From Gammaproteobacteria bacterium (GTDB lineage Bacteria; Pseudomonadota; Gammaproteobacteria; Pseudomonadales; Cellvibrionaceae), in contig SEBV01000002.1 in NCBI GenBank assembly GCA_004172865.1, positions 124,001 to 188,000 of the forward strand: 64,000 nt of DNA. The letters are read 5' to 3'. Shown one piece after another: positions 54,496-64,000 of the stretch; position 1 is the stretch's first letter, and the number at the start of each line of letters is the position of its first letter. A program made the position numbers and the translations under genes. Under the pieces are notes generated by a model. That model searched no databases. It saw only the letters and a program-made list of their open reading frames with translations, and was not told the DNA's origin.

Positions 54496-55263
54496 TTAAT
54501 TTTTTGCCGATAAGTCACTGGCACCGCCAACATTTGAATTTACTGTTGGCTTGCCGTAGTAATCCACACTGGATGCACCGCCCGCAGTAACCTTAAGCGT
54601 TTTTGATGCTCTGACCTGTATTTCAGACGCGCCCCCAGCAACTACCTCTGCAGTTTCGCTGGATAATTTTTCCGCCTTGCATTCACTGCCGCCACCGGTA
54701 TTGATGGTTAAAGAGTTTGTACTTCCTGATGACTTAACATCTAGCTCTGAACCGCCCGATAAAATCAAATTCACTTTCTCGCTTTTGATAGTACCAAGTT
54801 TTACTTCCGCGCCACCCGACGCATCGATGTTGAGATCTTTTATTTGTAAATTGGCAAATTCCGCTTCACTTCCTCCGGAACTTTTTATAATTAATTTATC
54901 CAACGTGAGTTTTCCGATATTAGCTTCTACACCGCCCGATAAATCTAACAGCTGGAGATTTTTTACCTTCAACGTAAAAACAATTTGCTCTTTGCCAGAC
55001 AAGTGAAAAATATTCGTATCGATTTTTAAACTCAGCTTGTGATCCGTTTGATCGACATGGATTTGCTTAAATACTTTTACAGGCGCTTTTAAATTTAAAC
55101 TTTCCGTATCACCTTGCGTCAATTCAAGTTTTATACCGCTGCTTGCGTGTACTTCAAGTACGTCCTTTATGGTGTAACTTTGCTCAACGACGTCATCAGC
55201 CTTAGTCGCCACTGAAAATAAAAATGACGCGAGAATGGCAGAGGCAAGGGAAATTAATTTCAT
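54496..55263 (-). CDS. Head-GIN/DUF2807 secreted protein (first copy)
   Basis: A 255-residue paralogue of the downstream gene: same signal peptide layout, LELTQGDTESLNLKA block and repeating S-G-G-S/A turns (SSGGSEAEF, ASGGAEVKL, LSGGSELDV, TGGGSECKA, AGGASEIQV). The repeats use Gly-Gly where the other copy uses Gly-Ala. GGAG precedes the ATG. It is first in the two-gene unit. Function unknown. Confidence 0.88.
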   Translation of the reverse strand: MKLISLASAILASFLFSVATKADDVVEQSYTIKDVLEVHASSGIKLELTQGDTESLNLKAPVKVFKQIHVDQTDHKLSLKIDTNIFHLSGKEQIVFTLKVKNLQLLDLSGGVEANIGKLTLDKLIIKSSGGSEAEFANLQIKDLNIDASGGAEVKLGTIKSEKVNLILSGGSELDVKSSGSTNSLTINTGGGSECKAEKLSSETAEVVAGGASEIQVRASKTLKVTAGGASSVDYYGKPTVNSNVGGASDLSAKN

Positions 55264-55476
55264 AAAAGCTCCTTTGGTATTTATCGGGCACGTATTTGGC
55301 CAATCAAAGCAATGACTAAAGATTGATTACTTACTACCTTTGACACACATAAACGCAAACTGGATTCACTCAAAATGCAACCTTAGAAAAATTCCAAAAG
55401 CAAGACTGGCAGCATGCGGCAATTCAGGGATAATGGCAGCCTTTCAATTATCCCAACCGCAATACGAGTTCGCTTT

Positions 55477-57840
55477 ATGACCAGCACATCCAATAACTTC
55501 AGTTTGCCCAGTATTTCAAAACGCATCGCCGATGAATTAAACGTTCAGGAACAACAAGTTAGCGCCGCCGTTGGGCTGCTGGACGAAGGCGCCACAGTGC
55601 CCTTTATCTCGCGTTATCGTAAAGAAGTAACCGGCGGGCTGGATGACACCCAAATGCGTACGCTGGAAGAGCGCTTGCGCTATTTGCGCGAGCTGGAAGA
55701 GCGCCGTGCCGCGATTTTGAAATCGATTGTTGAACAGGAAAAGCTCACGCCTGAGTTGGAACGTGATATCAACCTCGCCGACACCAAAAACCGCCTCGAA
55801 GATTTATACCTTCCATTCAAACCCAAGCGCCGTACTAAAGGCCAAATTGCTAAAGAAGCTGGCCTGGAACCTTTGGCAGAAGCCTTAATGGCCGACCCGA
55901 CACTTAGCCCGGACGTTGAAGCCGTTAAATACTTTAACGCTGAACATAAAATTGATGACATAAAAAGTGCACTCGACGGCGCCAAATATATTCTTATGGA
56001 AAAATTCAGTGAAGATGCTGAATTGCTGGGCCGCTTGCGTAATTTCCTAACGCAAGAAGGCACCTTGAGCGCGCGCGTGGTAACGGGCAAAGATGCAGAC
56101 GCATCGCAAGAAGTGCAAAAATTCCGCGATTATTTTGAACACGATGAACCGCTAAAATCTGTTCCATCACACCGCGCACTTGCTATGTTTCGCGGCCGCA
56201 ATGAAGGCACGCTTTCGCTGGCGATTAAAGTAGGCGACGAAGAAGCTACCTCTGCCGTTATAAACAAAGGTCACCCATGCGAAACCATGATTGGCGAACA
56301 CTGGCAGATTAAAGACCAAGGCCGCGCGGCGGACACATGGCTGGCTGAAGTTGTGCGTTGGACCTGGCGAGTAAAATTGTTAACGCATCTCGAAACAGAT
56401 TTGCTGAGTGAATTGCGCGAAAAAGCCGAAGACGGCGCGATTAAAGTATTTGCATCCAACTTAAAAGATTTACTGCTCGCTGCACCTGCAGGCCAAAAAG
56501 CAACTATCGGCCTCGACCCCGGCATGCGCACCGGCGTTAAAGTGGCGGTGGTAGATGCAACCGGTAAAGTGCTTGATCACACCGTAATGTACCCCACGCC
56601 GCCGCTCAACAAAATTGTAGAATCAGAAGCGATTTTGGTGCACTTGTGCAAAAAATATAATGTTGGCTTGATTGCGATTGGTAACGGCACCGCGTCGCGC
56701 GAAACCGAAAAATTTGCGAAAGATGTATTGAAAGCGCACAAAGATATTACCGCAAGCACAGTAATTGTCAGCGAAGCGGGAGCGTCAGTTTACTCAGCTT
56801 CTGAATTTGCGGCGAAAGAATTTCCGGATTTGGATGTGACCATTCGCGGTGCAATTTCAATTGCGCGTCGCCTGCAAGATCCTCTCGCTGAATTGGTAAA
56901 AATTGATCCGAAATCTATCGGTGTTGGTCAATATCAACATGACGTTTCACAATCACAATTAGCGCGTTCGCTGGATGCGGTAGTAGAAGACTGTGTGAAC
57001 GCTGTTGGTGTGGAAGTGAACACCGCATCGGCAGCCTTGCTTGCGCGGGTATCTGGACTGAACACAACATTGGCAAATAATATTGTTGAGTTCCGCAATC
57101 AAAACGGCGCGTTTGCGTCGCGCGCAGCCTTGAAAAAAGTACCGCGCTTTGGTGAAAAAACCTTCGAACAAGCCGCCGGATTTTTGCGTGTTGCAGATGG
57201 AAGTAATCCACTGGACTCCTCTGCCGTTCACCCGGAATCTTATTCAATCGTAGAAAAAATTGCTGACAAAAATCAACGAGAAATAAAAGGTTTGATTGGC
57301 GATTCCAGTTTCTTGCGTGCATTGAAAGCTGTGGATTACACCGACGAAAAATTTGGTGTGCCAACCGTAACCGACATTATTAAAGAACTGGATAAACCGG
57401 GCCGCGACCCGCGCCCTGAATTTAAAACCGCAACGTTCCAGGAAGGCGTGGATACGATTAATGATTTGGTGCCGGGCATGGTTTTAGAAGGCACGGTTAC
57501 CAACGTAACCAACTTCGGTGCATTTGTGGATATAGGCGTGCATCAGGATGGTTTGGTACATATTTCTGCACTGTCGCATACGTTTATTAAAGACCCACGC
57601 GAAGCTGTAAAAGCCGGTGACATAGTGAAAGCAAAAGTAATGGAAGTAGACGTAGCACGCAAGCGTATCGCGCTGTCGTTACGCCTGGATGACACGCCGG
57701 GTGAAAAAGTGGAATCGTCAAAAGGTGGATCACGCCTGCAATCGCAAAACCAAAATCGCAACGCGCAGAAAAATAATCCTGCACCGGCGGCCATGGGAAG
57801 TATGGGTGCGTTATTGCAACAAGCGCTTAAGAAGAAGTAA
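55477..57840 (+). CDS. tex: RNA-binding transcription accessory protein Tex
   Basis: About 787 residues, the usual length for Tex. It has the N-terminal Tex domain ([20 protein letters not shown] then [13 protein letters not shown]), a YqgF/RuvC-like domain ([19 protein letters not shown]), helix-hairpin-helix segments ([14 protein letters not shown]) and a C-terminal S1 domain ([20 protein letters not shown]). Tex binds RNA and interacts with the transcription machinery. ATG 55477 aligns with the family start; an upstream ATG at 55414 adds 21 unconserved residues. The Gly/Asn/Gln-rich tail after S1 is normal for the family. Confidence 0.96.
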   Translation: MTSTSNNFSLPSISKRIADELNVQEQQVSAAVGLLDEGATVPFISRYRKEVTGGLDDTQMRTLEERLRYLRELEERRAAILKSIVEQEKLTPELERDINLADTKNRLEDLYLPFKPKRRTKGQIAKEAGLEPLAEALMADPTLSPDVEAVKYFNAEHKIDDIKSALDGAKYILMEKFSEDAELLGRLRNFLTQEGTLSARVVTGKDADASQEVQKFRDYFEHDEPLKSVPSHRALAMFRGRNEGTLSLAIKVGDEEATSAVINKGHPCETMIGEHWQIKDQGRAADTWLAEVVRWTWRVKLLTHLETDLLSELREKAEDGAIKVFASNLKDLLLAAPAGQKATIGLDPGMRTGVKVAVVDATGKVLDHTVMYPTPPLNKIVESEAILVHLCKKYNVGLIAIGNGTASRETEKFAKDVLKAHKDITASTVIVSEAGASVYSASEFAAKEFPDLDVTIRGAISIARRLQDPLAELVKIDPKSIGVGQYQHDVSQSQLARSLDAVVEDCVNAVGVEVNTASAALLARVSGLNTTLANNIVEFRNQNGAFASRAALKKVPRFGEKTFEQAAGFLRVADGSNPLDSSAVHPESYSIVEKIADKNQREIKGLIGDSSFLRALKAVDYTDEKFGVPTVTDIIKELDKPGRDPRPEFKTATFQEGVDTINDLVPGMVLEGTVTNVTNFGAFVDIGVHQDGLVHISALSHTFIKDPREAVKAGDIVKAKVMEVDVARKRIALSLRLDDTPGEKVESSKGGSRLQSQNQNRNAQKNNPAPAAMGSMGALLQQALKKK

Positions 57841-57877
57841 GCTTAGGGCGGATTATTCATTCACTATTGAGGCACTT

Positions 57878-58315
57878 ATGAAAAAACTATTTATCGTTTT
57901 TATCTCTACCCTGTGTGCATTGACCCTGCAGGCTGAGGCCCGCGAGCTGAAAAATATCTCTATACAGGATGCATTGACCTCAAATGATGCCAAGTTAAAC
58001 CTGCCGGATGATATTAAATTTTATTTCGGTGATGCCACGCCCGAAGGTACTGTGACTAAAAATATTAGCCAATACACCTTTGATCGCGAAATAAATGCAT
58101 CTTTGAAATCGCAAATTACCGCCTGTCACTCGGCGTTAATTGTGGCCTTGAAAGATTTGCGTGAAGCAGCGAAAAAAGAAGGTGCTAATGCAGTGGTCAA
58201 CATTAAGTCAAACGCTAAAGGCAAAGCCGTTAACAGCAAAGAAATTTATGCCTGTGATTCCGGCGTTTTAAAGTCTGGCGTTTCTATTTCAGGCGATTTA
58301 GTTACCATTGAATAA
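57878..58315 (+). CDS. Small secreted protein of unknown function
   Basis: A 145-residue protein with signal peptide (cleavage near LQAEA). The mature part has a conserved-looking CHSALIVALKDLREAAKKEG then ANAVVNIKS block and a second Cys in YACDSGVLKSGVSISG, forming a likely disulphide. Similar Pseudomonas proteins are often mislabelled excinuclease subunits; that label has no basis in the sequence. It starts 37 bases after tex. Confidence 0.75.
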   Translation: MKKLFIVFISTLCALTLQAEARELKNISIQDALTSNDAKLNLPDDIKFYFGDATPEGTVTKNISQYTFDREINASLKSQITACHSALIVALKDLREAAKKEGANAVVNIKSNAKGKAVNSKEIYACDSGVLKSGVSISGDLVTIE

Positions 58316-58328
58316 ATTGTAAAACCCT

Positions 58329-58360
58329 CTTCTCGACGAGTTATGCAATTCGTCGAGAAG
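58329..58360 (+). terminator. Strong hairpin after the small secreted protein
   Basis: CTTCTCGACGA and TCGTCGAGAAG form a perfect 11-bp stem, 13 bases after the stop codon. The T-run comes about 15 bases later, so it is an imperfect rho-independent terminator. Confidence 0.55.
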
Positions 58361-58510
58361 ATTCTGCTCAACAAGTTTTTTAATCCTCGCCTCCGCTGTG
58401 CCTGATTTCATCTCTCGGCTTTACAAAAATTATCCGCCTCTCGGGCTGCATATGCGCTAGGCTATTTGCGGTAGTATCTAGCATGCTTTTCCACAATAAC
58501 GAGGCTAATT

Positions 58511-59284
58511 ATGTTTAAAAAATCACTATCAAAATTGATACTGGGCTGCAGCTTGCTTTTTGTAAGTTTCAGCAGCTTTGCCGAGCAATTTAACGTTTTA
58601 CTTTTTACCATGACACAAAGCTGGCATCATCAATCGCAACTGGAAGGCGTTGCCGCCATGCGCGAAATGGCAAACAAACATTTTTTCACGGTGGATTGGC
58701 AGGAAGACCCAAGCGTATTTAACGATGAGAATTTAAAAAAGTTTCAGGCTATTATTTTTCTCTCGACAACCGGCGATATTCTCAACCCGGAACAGAAAGC
58801 GGCAATGGAACGTTTTATTAAATCCGGCAAAGGCTTCGTCGGTATCCACAGTGCCTCAGACACCGAATACAATTGGAAGTGGTACACGCAATTGGTAGGC
58901 CACAGCTTCCATATCCATCCCGCAATTCAAACGGCAGAGTTGCAAGTTATTGACCGCAAGTTTCCCGGGCTTGAACGCATGCCAGATCATTTATTATGGA
59001 CTGAAGAGTGGTATGAATTTGGGCCAGCAAACATTAAAAATTTAAATTATATTCTTACCGTTGATGAAAAATCTTATGATCCTGTTACCGACTGGGGCAC
59101 CAAAAGCGGTAAAGGTATGGGTAAATTCCACCCCATTGCCTGGTATCAAAACTATGATGGTGGCCGCTCGTTTTATACAGCGCTAGGTCACACCGCAGCA
59201 GATTATTCTGACCCATTATTTTTAGAACATGTGTATGGCGGAATTTATTGGGCAGCAACCGGCAAAGGTTTAAAAGTAAAATAA
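58511..59284 (+). CDS. ThuA-domain secreted protein (trehalose-utilisation-like)
   Basis: A 257-residue protein with signal peptide (cleavage near SFAE). The remaining domain is ThuA type: NVLLFTMTQSWHHQSQ, GKGFVGIHSASDTEYNW, DHLLWTEEWYEF and GGRSFYTALGHTAADY in order. ThuA folds like glutamine amidotransferases but lacks their catalytic residues; members act in sugar metabolism in a way not fully known. The fusion to a signal peptide and the setting in a sugar-degrading genome suggest a role at the cell surface. It stands alone. Confidence 0.9.
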   Translation: MFKKSLSKLILGCSLLFVSFSSFAEQFNVLLFTMTQSWHHQSQLEGVAAMREMANKHFFTVDWQEDPSVFNDENLKKFQAIIFLSTTGDILNPEQKAAMERFIKSGKGFVGIHSASDTEYNWKWYTQLVGHSFHIHPAIQTAELQVIDRKFPGLERMPDHLLWTEEWYEFGPANIKNLNYILTVDEKSYDPVTDWGTKSGKGMGKFHPIAWYQNYDGGRSFYTALGHTAADYSDPLFLEHVYGGIYWAATGKGLKVK

Positions 59285-59301
59285 TTTTTCAACGTTTTGA
59301 T

Positions 59302-59335
59302 AAAAAAAATACCCGCTTACTGGCGGGTATTTTTT
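59302..59335. terminator. Bidirectional terminator after the ThuA gene
   Basis: TACCCGC-TTACTG-GCGGGTA with eight A before and six T after. It serves both the ThuA gene and the convergent PBP-like gene. Confidence 0.9.
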
Positions 59336-59351
59336 AGTGTGCGGAATATAG

Positions 59352-59777
59352 TTAGGGAATTTTATAAACGACTTTAACACTGGAATCTACCACACTGGAA
59401 TCTACGTAACCCACCATCGTTGGATTTGCTGCAACCAGCGCTTTCACGGCTGCGTCATTTCCTCCATCTTTCGGCGCAGTGCCTTTTCCAGTAAATACTA
59501 ATTGCGACCAGTAAGCTTTATATTGGCTGGAATTTTTTTTGCATACCGCTTCGTTAAACTTGTCGCGCGCGGGTGCGCCTTCATCCTGATTTACCGGAAC
59601 AGCGGCGCTACCACTGGGAAAGGATTTTGATTTACCTAAAAAAATACGCGCTATATCGTCTTCTGTTAAAGAAGCTACGCCGGATGACGGATGAACCACT
59701 ACCGCTATTTCGGCAGAGGAAAATAACGAAAAGCTTAGCAGCGGAATTGCGATTAATAACGGTGTAAATATTTTCAT
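59352..59777 (-). CDS. Phosphate-binding (PstS-like) periplasmic protein
   Basis: A 141-residue protein with signal peptide (cleavage after FSSAE). The mature part (PSSGVASLTEDDIARIFLGKS then a SFPSGSAAVPVNQDEG region) matches small PBP-like domains annotated as phosphate ABC transporter substrate-binding proteins. No Pst permease is near. It is the last gene of a run MCP-porin-PBP (minus strand), so it may be a chemotaxis receptor protein rather than a transport component. Confidence 0.85.
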   Translation of the reverse strand: MKIFTPLLIAIPLLSFSLFSSAEIAVVVHPSSGVASLTEDDIARIFLGKSKSFPSGSAAVPVNQDEGAPARDKFNEAVCKKNSSQYKAYWSQLVFTGKGTAPKDGGNDAAVKALVAANPTMVGYVDSSVVDSSVKVVYKIP

Positions 59778-59792
59778 GATGTTAGCGCCTCC

Positions 59793-60989
59793 CTAAAATA
59801 CAGTTTGTACGGCAACAGAAAAAAGTTTCTGGTCACCATCGACTTCGTCATCAACATCATCAATCTGAAATTTTAATGCGGTGCCAGAGGTAACATCCCA
59901 GCGCAAACCAATTGTTTTTACATCGCGTGTTTCCACTTGCGTAGCTGCGACCGCCTGCAAAGTACCGATTAAAAAATTTGTGCTTCCTACGACCGGCAAA
60001 GCAACGCCCGCAGGAATTCCTTCTTCAGGATGAGCGGTGTCATCCTTAGAACGCGAATAGGTTAGATGAACTAACCAATCACCAAACCGCACACCACCCA
60101 TTACATATTCGCGAATACGTTTTGCTAACAAGCTGTCTTTTGCTTCGAGTTCGGTATGTTCAAGTGCCGCTACAAATCTTCCAGTATCAATATTTAAACC
60201 TATCTCGGAAAATGTTGTTTTATCATCTTCAAGCAATAATTTATCGCCGTTTTTTGCGAATCCGAACACACCAAGAGTTTGTGCAAAACTCCCTATGGTA
60301 GCGGTGGAAGAAAGCGGAGCCTGAGTTACATCGACCCATAAATCTGCAGTGTGATAGGCAGCTCTCAATGTCCACCAATCTTTTCCGAGCGTTGCGGCAA
60401 CGCCCATTTGATTGCGCGTTTTGGTGGGCGCAAGCGTGCCGTTAAAATCGACTTCATCCGAGAAGCCACCAAAATAAGCTTGAATGCTCGTATCAAAAGA
60501 ACCGAGAGTGCCAGTGCTATAAACATCAAGACCGTCGACGTTATTAAATGGCAAACTATAAACTTCACGTGGCGGCGTTATCCATGCGTATGAATAACCC
60601 ACGTCCAGCGAATCGGAAAACATATAGAAAGGCGTGCGCAACCGCCCCGCCCTGATTTTTGTGTTATCGCTAACTTGCCACGTTAAATAAGCCCACTCAC
60701 TATTTAAGGAATAGTCATCGCTACTGCGAGCAATTATTTGTGCGGTGGCTGATAATTTATCCGAAATATTTCCGGTGACTTGCAATCCCAAAAGATTGCT
60801 ATCGAAAGTTAAATCTTCTTCACTATACCCGCCGTATGGAAGACCTTTTTCATCGTCGACAAAGCCACCGCCAATCGATAGAAATCCTGAAAACTTTATA
60901 TCGGCAGCTTGAACCAATGACGTTGAGCCTAAGAGAAAACTGGCGAGCGTTACACAACTCAGCTTGCGTGGGAATTTTAATTTTTTCAT
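59793..60989 (-). CDS. Outer-membrane porin-like beta-barrel
   Basis: About 398 residues with signal peptide (SLVQA). The rest alternates short hydrophobic beta strands with an acidic start and a C-terminal aromatic residue (VAVQTVF, ending in Phe), as outer-membrane barrels do. Segments WAYLTWQVSDNTKIRAGRLR and TPFYMFSDSLDVGYSYAW resemble the porin family near the phosphate-related OprO group. ATG 60989 with GGAG is preferred over 61007. It lies 15 bases upstream of the PBP-like gene. Confidence 0.85.
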   Translation of the reverse strand: MKKLKFPRKLSCVTLASFLLGSTSLVQAADIKFSGFLSIGGGFVDDEKGLPYGGYSEEDLTFDSNLLGLQVTGNISDKLSATAQIIARSSDDYSLNSEWAYLTWQVSDNTKIRAGRLRTPFYMFSDSLDVGYSYAWITPPREVYSLPFNNVDGLDVYSTGTLGSFDTSIQAYFGGFSDEVDFNGTLAPTKTRNQMGVAATLGKDWWTLRAAYHTADLWVDVTQAPLSSTATIGSFAQTLGVFGFAKNGDKLLLEDDKTTFSEIGLNIDTGRFVAALEHTELEAKDSLLAKRIREYVMGGVRFGDWLVHLTYSRSKDDTAHPEEGIPAGVALPVVGSTNFLIGTLQAVAATQVETRDVKTIGLRWDVTSGTALKFQIDDVDDEVDGDQKLFSVAVQTVF

Positions 60990-61060
60990 TTCGATGAATC
61001 TCCTCATGATAAATTATCCTGCACGTTAAATCGTTAATACGATTTATTTTCCTAAACTTT

Positions 61061-62671
61061 TTAGACTTTAAATTGCGATGAAATACGACGTAAGCCTTGG
61101 CTGATATGATCTATATCGCGGCTCACTTCATCCAACTCATTGGTGCTTGAATTCACTAACTGTGTGTTGTCATAAATTTTATTAACGTGCGATGAAACCT
61201 GCGAAAAAGTGTGTGTTTGCTCGTGGGTTGCAGAGGCAATTTTTTCATTAATATCGCTAATTATTTCAACGTTGCTCAGAATATAGTTGAGCACTTCACC
61301 AGACGCTCGGGTGGCTTCCAAGCCGCGATTCGCACGTTCAACACTACCCTGCATCGCCGTTACTGCGCTGCCTGAGACTTTGCGCAATTCATTAATCACT
61401 TTGTGAATTTCTTCGGTCGCTTGACGAGTTCGAACCGCAAGCCCACGAACTTCATCCGCAACGACGGCAAAGCCGCGCCCGTGTTCACCAGCACGCGCCG
61501 CTTCGATGGCCGCGTTCAATGCGAGTAAATTAGTTTGCTCGGCAACGTTCTGAATCGTGTTGAGCAATTGCCCAACGTCGGTAGAAAAAGTTTCAAATTG
61601 ATTTACTACATCTGCAGCGCTGCGCACTTCATCTGCGAGCGTGCTAATGGTAGAAACATTTATTGATAAGGTTTCTTTACCGCGCGCCGCAGCGCCGCTG
61701 GCATCTTGTGCTTGTGCGGACGCATTGTGCGCAAACTCTGCAATTTCACTCACGCGTCGCAATAGCTCTTCGATTGATTCTCGCATCGCGGAAATTGCGG
61801 TGGATTGTTCGTGGATGCGCGTTAAATTTTTTCCACTCGATTGTGTTAACCGCGAAGCCACCGATCCCAAATCGCCAACGTCGCGCGATACATCTGCGAA
61901 TGACGCGTGCAGCTTTGCAACAAATACATTGAAGTGATTTACCAAATCGCCGACTTCATCTTGCCCGGAATAATTAATACGTACTGTTAAATCGCCAGCA
62001 CCGGATGCCATTTCATGGAGCGAATCGGAAACACGATTTATGCTGTCGGTAATCGAACGACTGACCACCAAACTAGATATCACCAAACCCAAAATCGCCA
62101 CGCCTGCAATAACGCGAGAAACCGTATTAGCTACTTGTGATTCATCCACAGTTCTCCGAATTGAATCGGCAAAAACGACTTTGTTTTTTTCGCGCATTGA
62201 TTCAAGCGATTTTTTTAATTCGTCTAGACGTTTTGCGTTGGCGGCAGTTTCAACTCCCACCTTGGTCATATCGACTGAACCTTTAATAAATTCATGTGCT
62301 ATTCGTGTTGCAGTGTCGTGCCATGTAACTAATAATTTTTCAATGTCGACTTCCTGGGTTTTTAATTCATCGCTCAGGCCGGCCAAAGTGTTGAGATTTT
62401 TGCGAATATTTTGGTAGTGCTGCTCGGCAACCTCTAACGCCTGTTCATCGCCCGTAGTGACAGAGCTATTAATTTGTTGCTCCATGAGCAACAAGTCACC
62501 AAGGTTAATCGTAGTTAATTCCAATGTCGGATAAAGTCGCAATTCGACGTCTTTGAGGCGTGCGCTATTGCCGCGCTCAACGATCATTGTGTAACCCTGG
62601 CTGACAACAAACGCCAAAATACTAATGGCTACTAACAACATCAATTTTTGCGAAATTTTTAAAGACAGCAT
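61061..62671 (-). CDS. Methyl-accepting chemotaxis protein
   Basis: A 536-residue transducer. Topology: short N-terminal membrane helix (~9-30), a helical periplasmic sensor of about 150 residues, second helix (~190-210), HAMP domain, then the cytoplasmic methyl-accepting domain with the signalling tip in [40 protein letters not shown]. It is first in the run with the porin and PBP-like genes, so its ligand is possibly phosphate bound by that protein; this is inference. Confidence 0.95.
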   Translation of the reverse strand: MLSLKISQKLMLLVAISILAFVVSQGYTMIVERGNSARLKDVELRLYPTLELTTINLGDLLLMEQQINSSVTTGDEQALEVAEQHYQNIRKNLNTLAGLSDELKTQEVDIEKLLVTWHDTATRIAHEFIKGSVDMTKVGVETAANAKRLDELKKSLESMREKNKVVFADSIRRTVDESQVANTVSRVIAGVAILGLVISSLVVSRSITDSINRVSDSLHEMASGAGDLTVRINYSGQDEVGDLVNHFNVFVAKLHASFADVSRDVGDLGSVASRLTQSSGKNLTRIHEQSTAISAMRESIEELLRRVSEIAEFAHNASAQAQDASGAAARGKETLSINVSTISTLADEVRSAADVVNQFETFSTDVGQLLNTIQNVAEQTNLLALNAAIEAARAGEHGRGFAVVADEVRGLAVRTRQATEEIHKVINELRKVSGSAVTAMQGSVERANRGLEATRASGEVLNYILSNVEIISDINEKIASATHEQTHTFSQVSSHVNKIYDNTQLVNSSTNELDEVSRDIDHISQGLRRISSQFKV

Positions 62672-62832
62672 TGCCCCACCCTGGAATTAAATGCTTATAA
62701 AAATTATAAGTATTAGGTTTGGGTATAGCAGCGGAGTTATAGCGAAGCAATTTTTTAACCATCAAAGATTGCGTATATAGCAAATTAATGTAAAAAATAT
62801 TTATGAGCGGCGCTAAAAGAAACAAAAAATAA

Positions 62833-62854
62833 AAAGCCCGCGATAGCGGGCTTT
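62833..62854 (-). terminator. Terminator of the sigma/anti-sigma unit
   Basis: On the minus strand GCCCGC-TATC-GCGGGC is followed by TTTTTATTTTTT, 70 bases after the stop codon. Confidence 0.85.
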
Positions 62855-62921
62855 GGAAAAGAATTTAATAGGTAATAAGCGAAACAAATTTTATTAAAAA
62901 TAATTTTTTACAATACCGTGC

Positions 62922-63272
62922 TCAAATTAATTTAAATTGTTTTGCGAACCAAAACGATGCGCCGGAAATAACGGCGAGCATTGTCACCAATCCAATTTGC
63001 ATTAAATTTGTGACTTGAACTGCCACCAAAAAAGACCATAATTTTATTAGAATATTAAGTAGTGAAAATTGGCTGAGCACTAACAGGCTAATAATCATAA
63101 ATGGAATCAAAATAATTAGCCGTTCTTGCCACACACCTAAAGTTTTCGCTGCCGGTAATTGATTCATCACATTGGCAGTGAAATCATTATCTTCTACGTA
63201 AGGTTGAGCTTGCTGCAATTGCTTCTTTAAAAAAATATCGAAGTCATCATGTTCAACTTGATCTTGTTTCAT
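62922..63272 (-). CDS. Possible anti-sigma or membrane partner of the ECF sigma
   Basis: A 116-residue protein with an N-terminal soluble part and two membrane helices (IILIPFMIISLLVLSQFSLL, and a second ending near ASFWFAKQF). Its ATG overlaps the sigma stop by one base (TGATG), as for anti-sigma genes, but the usual zinc-binding HxxxCxxC is absent. An acidic stretch VEHDDFDIF could contact sigma. It is tied to the sigma gene and likely to its regulation; the anti-sigma role is inferred. Confidence 0.65.
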   Translation of the reverse strand: MKQDQVEHDDFDIFLKKQLQQAQPYVEDNDFTANVMNQLPAAKTLGVWQERLIILIPFMIISLLVLSQFSLLNILIKLWSFLVAVQVTNLMQIGLVTMLAVISGASFWFAKQFKLI

Positions 63273-63814
63273 CACGCTACCTGACTCCAAGATGCTAAAA
63301 GAGTTTGCAATTTTTGTTTGCCGCGATTCACATGGGTTTTTAACGTACCCAAAGGTACACCCATAATACTTGCAGCTTCATCGTGTGAAAATCCGTCTTC
63401 AAAGCATAGCCGAATGGCCAGCTGTTGTGCAGGGGAAAGTTGTTGCATGGCGGCTTCCACATCGCGTTTGGCGTCGAACTGTTTAAGCTCGCATAATTCG
63501 GCTTCAATATCTTCGTTGTCATCCAATTCGCACCACTGAATTTTTTTACCGCGCCAGCGATTGGCCGCAATATTAAAAGCAATGCGATAGAGCCAGGTGG
63601 AAAACTTTGATTCAGCCCTGAATGCGCCAAGTGCAGCATAAGCCTTGATAAAAGTTTCCTGCGCAAGGTCGTCGGCCAAATGGGCATCACCATCGCACAG
63701 GCGACGGGCCCAAAGCCGTAATTGCGATTGGTAGCGCAAAACCAGCTGCGAAAATGCGTGCTGGTCTTTTTTTGCAACTACTCGCGCAATCAATTCCTGA
63801 TCGGGAATTGACAT
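63272..63814 (-). CDS. ECF-type RNA polymerase sigma factor
   Basis: A 180-residue sigma factor with intact region 2 (DDLAQETFIKAYAALGAFR, KFSTWLYRIAFNIAAN) and region 4 (HDEAASIMGVPLGTLKTHVNRGK). It is a paralogue of the sigma factor at 14618-15163. ATG 63814 follows an AGGA box and lies five bases from the gene upstream, so the three genes are one unit. Confidence 0.93.
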   Translation of the reverse strand: MSIPDQELIARVVAKKDQHAFSQLVLRYQSQLRLWARRLCDGDAHLADDLAQETFIKAYAALGAFRAESKFSTWLYRIAFNIAANRWRGKKIQWCELDDNEDIEAELCELKQFDAKRDVEAAMQQLSPAQQLAIRLCFEDGFSHDEAASIMGVPLGTLKTHVNRGKQKLQTLLASWSQVA

Positions 63815-63819
63815 GCTGG

Positions 63820-64000
63820 TTAATCCTGAACCTTATTAACATCAACGGTAAATGGATCGGGATGAGACTGCGCTCGACTGTCAGAAAGCTTCCAAATCAC
63901 GACTTGAGAAATCCCCAACCCGATAAAAATAAAGCCAAAAGCACCGATTTTAATGCCGAACATAATCGTCAGAAACACTAGCCAACCTGTGCCCAGGCCA
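63820..64000 (-). CDS. Membrane protein, C-terminal part (cut by window edge)
   Basis: The frame ending at TAA 63820-63822 encodes the last ~60 residues of a protein with hydrophobic stretches (GTGWLVFLTIMFGIKIGAFG then FIFIGLGISQVVIW), then a polar tail. The beginning lies beyond the right edge. It is immediately upstream of the sigma gene and probably in the same operon. Family not recognised. Confidence 0.65.
   Translation of the reverse strand, partial: GLGTGWLVFLTIMFGIKIGAFGFIFIGLGISQVVIWKLSDSRAQSHPDPFTVDVNKVQD

Noticed and set aside
57689-58315. Longer plus-strand frame covering the end of tex
   Set aside because: The real gene starts at ATG 57878 with a signal peptide; the rest is out-of-frame tex sequence.

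Overview
The window looks like chromosomal DNA of a saprophytic gammaproteobacterium close to Cellvibrio (Cellvibrionaceae). The grounds are YbiT, Tex, ClpB, NhaD and YggN-type core genes of gammaproteobacterial style, together with a sialate O-acetylesterase, a GH15 enzyme and a lipoprotein with a long poly-serine linker in front of a carbohydrate-binding domain. Poly-serine linkers are typical of Cellvibrio secreted enzymes. The assignment is inference; no rRNA or marker gene is present.

Layout. 1-16 kb is core: 5' part of clpB with a sigma-32-like promoter, a periplasmic binding-like protein, ybiT, a glycosyltransferase coupled to a YhiN-type flavoprotein, a sialate esterase with a palindromic operator, a DUF3144 protein, a pitrilysin-type lipoprotein protease, a gntR-ABC-pspC operon, and an ECF sigma/DUF2884 pair. 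16-21.7 kb is a Tn7-like transposition module read leftwards: a TnsA-TnsB fusion, a TnsC/TniB ATPase broken by a frameshift inside its Walker A motif, TniQ, and an unknown gene. 21.7-28.8 kb is AT-rich accessory DNA with a large KAP-family membrane NTPase and an unknown partner, plus long gene-poor stretches. 28.8-35.2 kb returns to ordinary genes: GH15, SDR, GAF histidine kinase, a frameshifted DUF5985 gene, nhaD.

35.2-46.8 kb is a second accessory island. Its plus-strand half holds two decayed genes, a putAbiC-like membrane protein, a TIR-domain protein followed by an integron attC-like site, a DUF2971-like protein, a SEC-C/PD-(D/E)XK-like protein and a DUF3592-like protein. Its minus-strand half holds a zinc-ribbon/DUF2384-like protein, a HAD phosphatase, a DEDDh exonuclease, a second HAD enzyme and a second DUF2384-like protein. 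A family of short imperfect inverted repeats (TGTCCGCTTTTGGCC-type ends) is scattered only through the accessory DNA between 23.4 and 41.3 kb.

46.8-64 kb is core again: poly-Ser/CBM lipoprotein, a Crp/Fnr regulator divergent from a class III nucleotide cyclase with TPRs (a possible self-contained cNMP circuit), TraB/GumN protein, a tandem DUF2807 pair, tex, a secreted small protein, a ThuA protein, an MCP-porin-phosphate-binding-like operon, and a second ECF sigma with a membrane partner, ending in a partial membrane gene.

Best candidates for something new: the TIR gene bounded by an attC-like site; the zinc-ribbon-DUF2384/HAD/exonuclease/HAD cluster; the TnsAB-fusion transposon; the dispersed repeat family; and the KAP NTPase with its partner. 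All functional assignments rest on reading motifs by eye; no database search was possible.
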